DNA of 22,562 nucleotides, taken from positions 1-22,562 of IMG/VR virus record IMGVR_UViG_3300021961_000690; one strand, written 5' to 3'. Source of the stretch: a virus. Of the stretch, positions 1 through 7,277 are shown one piece after another. The position numbers and the translations under genes are program-made. The notes beneath the pieces were generated by a model. The model did not search any database, was not told the origin of the DNA, and saw nothing but the letters and a program-made list of their open reading frames with translations. Positions within the stretch are counted from its first letter, which is position 1, and each line of letters begins with the position of its first letter.

Positions 1-135
1 GTTTTTGATTAACTCGTCTGTAATCTCTTCCCCTAAATGTTCATAGATAGCCATTTCCCTATCTGCGATTGTTTGTAAAATTTGCTCCGCCTCTTCTGCA
101 AAACGGGCAGTATCTTTTAACATACGGCGGAACAT
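1..135 (-). CDS. Unrecognised protein, N-terminal 45 residues only (cut by left edge)
   Basis: The reading frame is open from an ATG at 135 to the window edge. The start is supported by GGTGAT, which forms the last codons of the preceding gene; this ATG follows that gene's TAA with no spacer. The visible 45 residues begin MFRRMLKDTARFAEEAEQ and look like a charged, amphipathic helix. The beginning matches the tag of the preceding genes with Phe in place of Trp (M-F-x-x-M-L-K). Function unknown; by position it could be a neck or tail gene. It is too short in the window to classify. Confidence 0.75.
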   Translation of the reverse strand, partial: MFRRMLKDTARFAEEAEQILQTIADREMAIYEHLGEEITDELIKN

Positions 136-1131
136 TTAATCACCTTTGTAGTTTATGGACTGACGGAATATGTTATAAACGTTTCGTAATTCCTCAGGAT
201 TTGGGAATGCTGGAACGCCACCTTTGGTTTCAATAGAACTAATCCATTCATTCATTTCTTTAAAGAATTCACCTAATTTATTTGATGATTGTTGAATAGT
301 ATTTTCTACAATAAATTTACCCCAATTTGGATTATTACCATTTACTGTAACCTTGTCCTGTAATAGATTAATTAATTCATTCTTTTGACTTTCGTTCATA
401 ATAGAATTAGCATCAACCTCAGGCATTTTTTGTCTTCCTCTTCTAGCAAGAATTCTTTGGAAACTTGGTCTTTCTACTCTTGTTTCTGTTGAAGTAGTAG
501 CAATATCACTTGCGCCTAACCCCATTTCACTTGCTAATAAATAATCGTATAGGTTTAAGTTATTTTCTTGAGAACTTTGAATCATTTCATTCAAGTTTTG
601 CTTAACCATTTTACCTGTTTGTCTATCATAGGTATATCCAAAATTAGCGTCTTCAACTTCTTTTTTCCATGTATCAAAGTCTTCCACTTCGTTCCAAACT
701 TCGTCAAGATTAAAAGATTGAGGCATACTAATAATAATTTCTTTTAATACAGATGAAACAATAGCGGTAAGTAAATCTTCTTCATTATTTACTTGAGATT
801 CAGGAAGTAGTTTAATATTTGTTCCAATAACACTTCTAAAATAATAATCCCCTTCTTCGTTTTCATTCATAATAATATCAAAGGATTGTCTTTTTCCGGG
901 TGCGTATTTATTTCTATACGTTACGTTATATGTTCTAGTTTTACCTACTACCCTACCATTTGGAGGATTAAATCTAACATATGAACGACGACCACCGCCC
1001 TTCGGTCCTTCATAAATTTCTGCAACTGATTGACTTAATTTTCTCCTTAATTCATTAATGAACATATCCACATCAGAAACCACAAGGTCTACACCTGCTG
1101 ACGTTTTAATCTTTAAAACATCAAACCACAT
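136..1131 (-). CDS. Tagged protein of unknown function, 331 aa
   Basis: I place the start at the ATG at 1131 (MWFDVLKIK) rather than the TTG at 1143, because GGTGAT lies 4 bases before this ATG and overlaps the TGA of the preceding gene. I do not recognise the family. After the W-x-D-V-L-K tag comes a mixed domain (about 20-120) with a basic, Gly-rich stretch (about 41-60, EGPKGGGRRSYVRF) and beta-strand-like segments. The remainder is Asn/Gln/Glu-rich and helical, with no signal peptide or membrane helix. Its position after the head-tail adaptor and among small tagged proteins suggests a virion or connector protein, which is inference. Confidence 0.85.
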   Translation of the reverse strand: MWFDVLKIKTSAGVDLVVSDVDMFINELRRKLSQSVAEIYEGPKGGGRRSYVRFNPPNGRVVGKTRTYNVTYRNKYAPGKRQSFDIIMNENEEGDYYFRSVIGTNIKLLPESQVNNEEDLLTAIVSSVLKEIIISMPQSFNLDEVWNEVEDFDTWKKEVEDANFGYTYDRQTGKMVKQNLNEMIQSSQENNLNLYDYLLASEMGLGASDIATTSTETRVERPSFQRILARRGRQKMPEVDANSIMNESQKNELINLLQDKVTVNGNNPNWGKFIVENTIQQSSNKLGEFFKEMNEWISSIETKGGVPAFPNPEELRNVYNIFRQSINYKGD

Positions 1132-1136
1132 AGCAA

Positions 1137-1508
1137 TCACCAATTATAATTACAAGCCCAATACCCTGCCTTGGTTTTATCCTTCTTTTCATCACAGTTA
1201 TGACGGGATTTGAAATTAGCCCTTCGCTTTGAATCTTTGTGTTGTAAGAAATCCTTATACCCTCTTGCACCAAATTCCACTACACGGTATTTTCCATCCT
1301 GATGAGCCAATACACGATATTTCTTTTTGCTACCCTTAGGTGCTCTCTTAGGTTTATTAACACCGGGGAATTTTTCACCACGATACTTCACCCCACCTTT
1401 GACTCTTTCAATTTGAGGTTTTTTATTTCCGGCCTTTTCCACGTCTTCATCGCCACATGAATTACAGCCGCACCCACACCCTTTAAGAATATCTTTCCAA
1501 TCAGACAT
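1137..1508 (-). CDS. Tagged small basic Cys-rich protein, 123 aa (marine-virus family)
   Basis: The start is the ATG at 1508 (MSDWKDILKG), with GGGAGGG a few bases upstream; it overlaps the end of the preceding gene by 8 bases. Three parts are visible: the N-terminal tag (W4, L8, K9); a Cys cluster at C11, C13, C15 and C18; and a basic C-terminal domain (about 33-123) ending in an R-H-N-C...Y-W-A-C-N-Y-N-W pattern with C105 and C119. From memory, this last pattern (KRRxxFxxRHxC, then KTxAxYWxC) recurs in small proteins of marine phages and large eukaryotic viruses whose function is unknown; I could not search. The cysteines could bind a metal. It may be a packaged nucleic-acid-binding or structural protein. 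Confidence 0.85.
   Translation of the reverse strand: MSDWKDILKGCGCGCNSCGDEDVEKAGNKKPQIERVKGGVKYRGEKFPGVNKPKRAPKGSKKKYRVLAHQDGKYRVVEFGARGYKDFLQHKDSKRRANFKSRHNCDEKKDKTKAGYWACNYNW
1482..1499 (-). repeat. 18-base identical copy of tag-coding DNA (copy A)
   Basis: The minus-strand string TGGAAAGATATTCTTAAA encodes W-K-D-I-L-K at the start of the 123-aa Cys-rich protein. It is identical, including synonymous positions, to bases 2945-2962. Confidence 0.9.
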
Positions 1509-1971
1509 AAGCAACCCTCCCTTCTTCTTCTCTAAAATATGATAATGAATCTTGAATTAAATTAATAATAGGGGAATTAGGACCATGACCTTCGCTTCTA
1601 TACATTCTAAGTAATTCTTCAAGTGTTGGTTTTACATCATCATCATCTGTATCAAAAAGAAGCATTCTTAATTTTTGTGCTTCCTCATTTACATTATTAT
1701 TTAAATTTTGAATGAAAAACTTTCTTGCTTTTTTAGAAGTTAATGCATCATACGCTTTTAGGATAGCGGTAGCACCTGCACTTTGAAGACTTTCAACAGT
1801 TGAATTAATATATTCAAAAATTTGTTCCATTGGTTCTTTATTTTCTAAGGCTTCTTTAATAGCACCTAATGTGAAAATTAATTGATTCATAACTTCAACG
1901 ATTTCTTCTTCGTCCTCATCATCAGGGGCTTCGATATCAACCTTGAGAAGATTTTCCCAACTTACCACCAT
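1501..1971 (-). CDS. Tagged acidic protein of unknown function, 156 aa
   Basis: The start is the ATG at 1971 (MVVSWENLLKVD), with AGGTGGT about 4 bases upstream. Its first bases overlap the 3' end of the 31-codon gene at 1962-2057. After the tag (W5, L9, K10) comes a very acidic run (about 13-27) and then a helical region with alternating charges, probably an all-alpha fold. No catalytic motif, membrane helix or cysteines are apparent. Its acidity contrasts with the strongly basic tagged proteins upstream. I do not recognise the family. Confidence 0.82.
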   Translation of the reverse strand: MVVSWENLLKVDIEAPDDEDEEEIVEVMNQLIFTLGAIKEALENKEPMEQIFEYINSTVESLQSAGATAILKAYDALTSKKARKFFIQNLNNNVNEEAQKLRMLLFDTDDDDVKPTLEELLRMYRSEGHGPNSPIINLIQDSLSYFREEEGRVAYV

Positions 1972-2057
1972 TTCCACCACCTAATTTTAATACCATTACG
2001 GTATACCTGTTTATCTAACACGTCACTAATATATAAATCTAACCAAGCGTCACGCAT
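1962..2057 (-). CDS. Candidate very small protein, 31 aa
   Basis: An ATG at 2057 opens a 31-codon frame ending in TAA at 1962-1964. It fills almost exactly the gap between the stop of the preceding gene (2058) and the next start (1971), which it overlaps by 10 bases. A G-rich stretch (GGGGGG) sits about 7 bases before the ATG. The peptide starts MRDAWLDLYISDVLDK and ends in a Trp-rich tail (IRWWKWW). W5-x-D7-L8 is a weak match to the neighbouring N-terminal tag but lacks the Leu-Lys. The tight fit and overlap are the main support; it could be a chance frame. Confidence 0.5.
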   Translation of the reverse strand: MRDAWLDLYISDVLDKQVYRNGIKIRWWKWW

Positions 2058-2399
2058 TTATTTTCCCCCCTTTCCCCAAGTCTTTCCTCTTCCTTTTTGA
2101 TTACAAGCACCGGGCGTTGGCCTACATTCAGGGTATTCGCTTCTTTTTTCACCTTCTGCTCTTCCACAAGGTTTGCATTTCTTACGCCCGTTTTTATCCT
2201 CACGACAGGTATTGCAATCAATCCATCCACCTGTGCTTCCTTTAGCACCTTTACGACCGAACCAATCTGAAAGAGATTTCTCAGAAGAAGGCTTCGCAGT
2301 TAATTTCTTTCTTTTTTTTCGAGCCTTGCCCGGTTTTCTTGTGCGACCGCGTGACTTCTTTCGCTTGCGCTTAAGAACTTCCTGCCAATCATCAGTCAT
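2058..2399 (-). CDS. Tagged, highly basic Cys-rich protein, 113 aa (marine-virus family)
   Basis: The start is the ATG at 2399 (MTDDWQEVLK), preceded by GGGGTAATT and overlapping the preceding stop by 8 bases. After the tag (W5, L9, K10) comes an extremely Lys/Arg-rich stretch (11-33). A compact domain follows, with six cysteines (C62, C65, C75, C78, C92, C99), an SLSDWFGRKGA motif (42-52) and YPECRPTPGAC (89-99), then a Gly/Lys-rich tail. The DWFxRKGA...GWxDCNTC...CRPTPxAC pattern is one I recall from many marine phage and large-virus proteins of unknown function. A role in binding packaged DNA is suggested by its charge only. The C62/C65/C75/C78 set could bind zinc. Confidence 0.85.
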   Translation of the reverse strand: MTDDWQEVLKRKRKKSRGRTRKPGKARKKRKKLTAKPSSEKSLSDWFGRKGAKGSTGGWIDCNTCREDKNGRKKCKPCGRAEGEKRSEYPECRPTPGACNQKGRGKTWGKGGK

Positions 2400-2589
2400 T
2401 TGAATTACCCCAATTATCTGCACCAACTTTACGACATTGAACTAAAGCACCGGAAGCATAGGCCGAAGGCCACTTTTTATATCTACTCTTAACTTTGTAA
2501 TAACAAGCATCGCGCTTTACATTCTTTTTCTGTTTCTTACGGCGGGCTTTCTTTTTATTAGCCTTAAGCATTTCCCACCATTCATCCAT
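2392..2589 (-). CDS. Tagged small basic protein with PSAYAS motif, 65 aa
   Basis: The start ATG at 2589 follows the previous stop by 4 bases, with a GTGAT-like ribosome site in the overlap. The tag is MDEWWEMLKAN (W4, L8, K9). It is followed by a Lys/Arg run (12-26) and a conserved-looking C-terminal module (28-61): ACYYKVKSRYKKWPSAYASG, then ALVQCRKVGADNWG. I recall this PSAYASGALvxCRKVGAxNWG module as a short protein found in many marine phages and giant viruses, with no known function. It is probably nucleic-acid binding or structural. The tag appears to have been placed in front of an otherwise free-standing module. Confidence 0.85.
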   Translation of the reverse strand: MDEWWEMLKANKKKARRKKQKKNVKRDACYYKVKSRYKKWPSAYASGALVQCRKVGADNWGNSND

Positions 2590-2593
2590 AAAA

Positions 2594-2965
2594 TCACAAC
2601 CAAGTATTTAAGTCACCAAGGATTTTATGTTGTTCCATAATATCCTTGTAATATTTATCATTTTGTTTTCCGGCTCTAACAATAGCAATCGCGCACTTAT
2701 CAACGAATAATTTTAATTGTTTACACGATAATTTACTAACCATTTCTCTATCTTCTCTTGTAAATTTCTCTAAACCCTTAATATGTAAATTATGCAGGTT
2801 GCTACGGACTACAAGATTAGCCCTTGCACATACATTTCTATAACCGGGGTCGTCATTTGGAACAATCTTATCCGCATTTTCGATTGTATCGAGTAAGATA
2901 TATTCATCAGTTTCTACAACAATTTCACCTTCTCTAGGTTTAAATTTAAGAATATCTTTCCACAT
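2594..2965 (-). CDS. Tagged protein of unknown function, 123 aa
   Basis: The start ATG at 2965 (MWKDILKFK) lies 4 bases after the stop of the head-tail adaptor gene, with ATGTGAT as ribosome site. The tag occupies residues 1-7. The remainder appears to be alpha/beta, with a short beta-rich N-terminal part (about 14-30), a central helical region, and cysteines at about 47, 80 and 91. No known motif is seen. It is the first of the run of tagged genes, directly after the adaptor, so a neck, tail-completion or packaged role is possible; function is not assigned. Confidence 0.83.
   Translation of the reverse strand: MWKDILKFKPREGEIVVETDEYILLDTIENADKIVPNDDPGYRNVCARANLVVRSNLHNLHIKGLEKFTREDREMVSKLSCKQLKLFVDKCAIAIVRAGKQNDKYYKDIMEQHKILGDLNTWL
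2945..2962 (-). repeat. 18-base identical copy of tag-coding DNA (copy B)
   Basis: Same string as 1482-1499, here encoding W-K-D-I-L-K directly after the start codon of the other 123-aa tagged protein. Flanking sequence differs on both sides, and the two proteins are otherwise unrelated. Confidence 0.9.
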
Positions 2966-2969
2966 AATA

Positions 2970-4058
2970 TCACATCCCGTCTAGGTAATACATCACACGT
3001 TTCTTCAACTTTAAAATCTTATCTACGTCAGCCTTATATGAGTCATATTTACTCTTAAGGTCAATGCCTGATTGACTTCCTCCGGCATCTAATAACGTGT
3101 AAGAATCATCCGAAGCAATTAATTCACAACAGACCAATTTAGTAGCCGCGTCTTCAATAACTGCGGGGACTGTAATATTCCCATATTTATATGTAGCCTT
3201 TACAGAATGTTTTAATCTTAACGGGTATTCTGAACGGAAGAAAATATCGCCCGATGGTTTCATATCCCACCAATCCTGTGTTCGTGAATATTCTTCTTTA
3301 TCTGTAAATGGTGTAACAATAGTGCTACTCGATGAAGAAGAAATAGTGCAATTTGTTCCATCACTACCCGGAAGTAAAGATACAATAGTAACTGTATCAT
3401 CATCTTCTAAATTAGCATAGAAAAATTTTGAAATATTATAATTATTTGTTATATCCTTTAAGGCTTTACTTTGTGTAGCACCTGTAAATTCAGCAGTTAC
3501 AGTAGGAGCCTGTTCATTAATAAGATAACATAATTCTTGAGCGGCAGTTCTTTTTCCCCATATAATATTATACTCATTTTCAAAACTACCTGTCCCACCA
3601 GTTAATTCCCAAGTCCTTGCTGATTCATTCCCAGCAGTTAAGGTAATAATACCCGCATCAGTAAAATCGTTAAACTTAACAGTAGCAACTGCTGAGGCTA
3701 AATCCCTATAACGGTCCCCATCCCATACGGCTAATCTGATAATCTTACGAATGTATTCATTGTGTAGTCGGATTTTTCCAACGTATTCATCTCGATAGAA
3801 TCCTGATGCGTCATAGAAAAAATCGTGAAATTCATTTTCAACTAAATTATCACGCCAAGAATCATTAGCCATTTCATCAATGTAGTCTTCACATCTGCGA
3901 ATAAGGTCACCCACTTCTGCTAATGTGGGTGAGGTATCAGCAGTAAAATCAGAAATACCCAATAACGCGGCAACCTTAACTGCGGTTGTATAAGAACCCA
4001 CCCCACTTGTATAATTCACTATTTGAAGGGGTGCATCCGAGGCAGTTACAATTTTCAT
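2970..4058 (-). CDS. Probable head-tail adaptor (connector) with inserted beta domain, 362 aa
   Basis: The start is the ATG at 4058, sharing one base with the preceding TGA (TGATG), with GGTGGT just upstream. Residues about 24-120 look like gp6-like head-tail connector proteins: VAALLGISDF, then T-x-PTLAEVGDLIRRCEDYID, SWRD, and a tyrosine-rich segment leading into IRLHNEYIRKIIRL. Residues about 265-362 (EYPLRLKHSVKATYKYG, then VPAVIEDAATKLVCCELI) look like the second half of the same fold. Between them, about 125-260, is a Thr/Ser/Gly-rich beta region with an Ile-Ser7 run (about 239-246), typical of small virion surface domains. The protein would seal the portal after packaging. The family call rests on recalled sequence pattern; moderately sure. 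Confidence 0.62.
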   Translation of the reverse strand: MKIVTASDAPLQIVNYTSGVGSYTTAVKVAALLGISDFTADTSPTLAEVGDLIRRCEDYIDEMANDSWRDNLVENEFHDFFYDASGFYRDEYVGKIRLHNEYIRKIIRLAVWDGDRYRDLASAVATVKFNDFTDAGIITLTAGNESARTWELTGGTGSFENEYNIIWGKRTAAQELCYLINEQAPTVTAEFTGATQSKALKDITNNYNISKFFYANLEDDDTVTIVSLLPGSDGTNCTISSSSSSTIVTPFTDKEEYSRTQDWWDMKPSGDIFFRSEYPLRLKHSVKATYKYGNITVPAVIEDAATKLVCCELIASDDSYTLLDAGGSQSGIDLKSKYDSYKADVDKILKLKKRVMYYLDGM

Positions 4059-6913
4059 CAAACACCACCAACTGCTTCTCTTAAGGTTGATAATCTAGCC
4101 ATTAGTCCGTCTGCTTGAGTTTTAGCAGTTCTATCAATAGCCTTTTGACTAGCGGTAAACCTAAAAGTTTTCTTTTCTCCTGTTTCGGGGTCCTGTCTAA
4201 TTCCCGTAGACGCTCCTATTCTTGTCCCACCTGTAAGTGTTTTCTTACCCGTAAGTCCTCTCAAACCCATTGTGGGGTTAATTGAACCCGTCTTTACAAA
4301 GGTTAATTTAAGGGTAATATCAGTAGTCCTTTTTTCTTTTCCAACAGTAGAAGAAACGTCTGTTTCTATTGATATTCTTCCATATACCTTAGGGTCAGAA
4401 AGTGGGGTTCCATATGTTTCGTTTGCAATTCCCTTAATAATAGATTCGTAAATTTGTCTATCATAATCACTTAATGTAGTTAAATCTACACCTTCAATTA
4501 AATACCCTATTACGTTTTCTACATCTTCCATACCTGAATCAATTAAGTCTTCAGTTAAAACATCTGAAAATTCTTGTTCGATTTCTAATCTAAATTTAGT
4601 AGCGTTGTTTGCAGTTAATTTATCTCTATGATTTTTGTTTCCATAAGTTCTTTTTAATCCATCAAGAACATTTTTAAGAGAACTTCTTTTAACTCCTTTA
4701 TTGGAACCACTTTCCATCCTCAAATTAGAATCATAAAAATTATAAATAGCCTTAATAATTCTATTAGCATCATCAACATTAGGTGGAGAAACATTGATAG
4801 TTCTAGCAAATCTCTTAATAGCAGATGCGGCCCTATCTAAGTTATTTGTGTTTTTCCTAATATCTTTAATTTTTTCATAAGAACCGTCATTATCACGATG
4901 GGTTTCTACCAATGATAAGATATAATCTTGCATTAAGTTAACCTTGTCTACTGCTTCTGCAATCTGTGTTTTGAAGTTATCACCTTCTTCAGTAGATTCT
5001 GTGCTAGAAAGTAACCTTTCTACTGCTTGAGCACTAAGGTCATTTAATAATTCATCCATGCTAAGACCCGCATCAGTAATAGCCTCTTTTAAATCTGCAT
5101 AAATATCTCTAATATTATTTGTCTTATTACCTTTTTTATCTTTATAAACAGTAAATAATTGATAATCTCTTAATGAATCTTCTCTATCTTCTTCTTCTTC
5201 TTCTTCATCTTTACTAGAATCTTCAAAAGACGCAATATCCTTTTCTTCTTCTTTTCTATATTTTTCTAATTTTTTCACAGCACTACCTGTAATATCTGTA
5301 TTAGATAGTTGTTTTGTAAACTCATTAAAAGCCTCCTTAGCATCAGTATCTTCAATGAAGGCATATTGTTTTAACCCCTTTAATGAATCGTATAATTCTA
5401 ATTTAACAGGGTCAATATCAATTTCAGGAAGATTAATTTCATAAGGACCAAATACCCTGCTAGCCCTTGAAGATTCATCAACAACGTCAAAACCTACCCC
5501 CCTATCTCTATAAAAATCTGCACCCCAATTCCATTCACCCTTAAAATTACTATTTAAATTAGCAAGCATTCTTGGGACTACTAATGATTCGTAAGTTTTT
5601 TTATCTAAGGGTGTGGATAAGACTTCATCAACGGAAACGTCCTTTGTTCCTTCATTGTCCACCCCTTCATATGCAGGACTTGCTTTTCCAAAATTAACTT
5701 CTTCTAAAATTTTAAACAAGGCATCTGCTTTAATATCTTCTCTAAGTTTATCAAGCATTTCATTTCCTGTGCCTTGTTTTAATCTTTTTCTAAAAAGAGA
5801 AATATTTTTCTTATATACTTCTTGGAAATTTTTAACGAAAGAATCCGGTGTATGGCGTAGTAAAATAGAATAAAATCGTGCAAGGGGTTCATCACCTAAT
5901 GGGGCTCTGATATTTAATTCGTATTCTCTATCAGCATTTTTTCCTTCAAAATCATAATTTCCCATATCTACATTTTCTGCAAAACCCGCTTCCTTTAAAG
6001 CAGATAAACCATCTAGGTCTAATTTCAATTCAAATTGATAATGTTCTTCTTTGGGAATAACAAAGGGGTGAAATTTATAACCTGAAAAATTAACCTCGAA
6101 ATCAAATAACACCATAAAAGCAGTTATTCTAGAATGCCGGTCGCTCATAACCCTTCTAAAAACATTTTCGATATTATCTTTTATTTTTTCAAAATAAACT
6201 TCAGCAGTTTTGTATCCCCTTTCTTTAAGAATTGTTGATACCATTCGCCTTAAATTTTCATTTTTATCTAATTCTTCTTGAGTGCTAGTTTTAGGGTCCA
6301 AGAACTTTAGACCAATAGATGCAATTAAAGCACCAAAAGACGTTTTAGGAGCCTTTTCAGAAAATAAACTATTAACAGTTAAATCAGCAATTGTCTTTTG
6401 AAATTCATCGCTATTGATATCAACACCCATATAGAGAGGGGTTATATCACCTTTTAATACATCACCTAAAGTTAATTTATCGTATCTCTCCTGCATATCA
6501 GGAGTCCTCATAATAGCGGGTAGGCCATCGGAATTAATTTCCTTAAGGAGAGGAATAACATCGGAAACCTTAGCCCCTAATAAATCTCTAAACGCGGCTA
6601 CGTTGATTCTATCCAACTCAGCATCGTTATATCCTTCAAAGGGAATAGGGTCATTGTGGTCTGTTGCTAACCATGTGGGGAATGCTCGAATGAATTGTCT
6701 GTTTTTAGAAGAAGGAAAATCAACTTCGTTAATAAAAGCATACATTAAGAATTTAGCATCCTGTGTTGTATATTGCCCGTCCCTTTCAGGTGAAAATAAA
6801 TCATCTTCAATAGGCAATTTAACTTCTTCTGAAGAAACACCTTCTTGGTTTTCCCTACCCTGTTCTCTTTGGATTCCGGTAGTTACTCTTGGGATTTTTG
6901 GAACACGAACCAT
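4058..6913 (-). CDS. Very large protein of unknown function, 951 aa
   Basis: The start ATG at 6913 has GAGGTGAT 5 bases upstream and follows the 99-aa gene by 11 bases. I do not recognise the family. It is hydrophilic, mostly helical, with no clear membrane helix. There is a basic N-terminus, a QRE...EGVSSEE motif (15-30) also seen in the 780-aa protein, and an acidic stretch around residue 570 (KDEEEEEEDRED). A beta-rich C-terminal segment (about 845-885) is followed by a Gly/Thr/Lys-rich tail. Base composition is clearly more AT-rich than the capsid gene. Between capsid and adaptor genes, a large virion protein (internal or neck) is likely, but this is inference. Confidence 0.85.
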   Translation of the reverse strand: MVRVPKIPRVTTGIQREQGRENQEGVSSEEVKLPIEDDLFSPERDGQYTTQDAKFLMYAFINEVDFPSSKNRQFIRAFPTWLATDHNDPIPFEGYNDAELDRINVAAFRDLLGAKVSDVIPLLKEINSDGLPAIMRTPDMQERYDKLTLGDVLKGDITPLYMGVDINSDEFQKTIADLTVNSLFSEKAPKTSFGALIASIGLKFLDPKTSTQEELDKNENLRRMVSTILKERGYKTAEVYFEKIKDNIENVFRRVMSDRHSRITAFMVLFDFEVNFSGYKFHPFVIPKEEHYQFELKLDLDGLSALKEAGFAENVDMGNYDFEGKNADREYELNIRAPLGDEPLARFYSILLRHTPDSFVKNFQEVYKKNISLFRKRLKQGTGNEMLDKLREDIKADALFKILEEVNFGKASPAYEGVDNEGTKDVSVDEVLSTPLDKKTYESLVVPRMLANLNSNFKGEWNWGADFYRDRGVGFDVVDESSRASRVFGPYEINLPEIDIDPVKLELYDSLKGLKQYAFIEDTDAKEAFNEFTKQLSNTDITGSAVKKLEKYRKEEEKDIASFEDSSKDEEEEEEDREDSLRDYQLFTVYKDKKGNKTNNIRDIYADLKEAITDAGLSMDELLNDLSAQAVERLLSSTESTEEGDNFKTQIAEAVDKVNLMQDYILSLVETHRDNDGSYEKIKDIRKNTNNLDRAASAIKRFARTINVSPPNVDDANRIIKAIYNFYDSNLRMESGSNKGVKRSSLKNVLDGLKRTYGNKNHRDKLTANNATKFRLEIEQEFSDVLTEDLIDSGMEDVENVIGYLIEGVDLTTLSDYDRQIYESIIKGIANETYGTPLSDPKVYGRISIETDVSSTVGKEKRTTDITLKLTFVKTGSINPTMGLRGLTGKKTLTGGTRIGASTGIRQDPETGEKKTFRFTASQKAIDRTAKTQADGLMARLSTLREAVGGV

Positions 6914-6924
6914 TAGCCATCACC

Positions 6925-7224
6925 TCAATTGTGAATGACGTAAACTGTAAGTCCTTGTGTGAAATCAGTAGATTTAACCGTGAGGCCATTTCTAACAATT
7001 ACCTTATATCCGCGATAATCTTCACTACTTTCTAACGATGTATCTGATACCACAAAGGTAGCAATATCATTAGTAGCGTCAGCAGAACCTACTGTGTTAG
7101 CATCGTGAATACTAATGCTTTCAAGTCCGGTTCCGCCACCATCGCAATAAATAATAATTCCTTCCCAAGTTCCACCAATGTTTGAAACGGTTGTATTTTC
7201 TGTAATCTTTGTAATCCTATGCAT
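6925..7224 (-). CDS. Small beta-rich, probably structural, protein, 99 aa
   Basis: The start ATG at 7224 is preceded by GGAGG with an 8-base spacer, and the gene follows its own TATA-like promoter (7262-7277). The protein is Thr/Ser/Gly/Ile-rich, with alternating strands and turns and a CDGGGTG loop (about 27-33), ending in strands (VIVRNGLTV, GLTVYVIHN). This resembles small capsid-decoration or beta-sandwich virion proteins that sit after the capsid gene in tailed viruses. No catalytic residues are seen. The family is not identified. A dedicated promoter suggests high-copy expression, fitting a decoration or surface protein. Confidence 0.8.
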   Translation of the reverse strand: MHRITKITENTTVSNIGGTWEGIIIYCDGGGTGLESISIHDANTVGSADATNDIATFVVSDTSLESSEDYRGYKVIVRNGLTVKSTDFTQGLTVYVIHN

Positions 7225-7261
7225 GGCTAAAGCCTCCTATAACAACGTTAAGGTCGAAGAG

Positions 7262-7277
7262 GTATTTAAGGTTTTAC
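7262..7277 (-). promoter_or_regulatory. Putative archaeal promoter (TATA box plus BRE)
   Basis: Read on the minus strand, GTAAAAC (BRE-like, 7271-7277, overlapping the stop of the 105-aa gene) is followed by CTTAAATAC (TATA-like, 7262-7270). A start about 25 bases downstream would fall near 7240, just before GGAGG (7233-7237) and the ATG at 7224. Spacing and short leader fit archaeal promoters. Based on motif and spacing only. Confidence 0.5.

Noticed and set aside
2039-2248. 69-aa minus-strand frame overlapping the 113-aa gene
   Set aside because: Alternate-frame shadow of a Lys/Arg-rich gene; no ribosome site, no tag and low-complexity composition.
5190-5215. Run of TTC/TTCTTC repeats resembling a microsatellite
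   Set aside because: It encodes the Glu/Asp-rich stretch of the 951-aa protein on the minus strand; explained by coding of an acidic region.
5613-5873. Plus-strand frames such as this one and those at 6603-6938, 8280-8564 and 12657-13178
   Set aside because: All lie antisense to well-supported genes, lack ribosome sites and are rich in Ser/Leu/Phe, as expected from the reverse of charged coding sequence.
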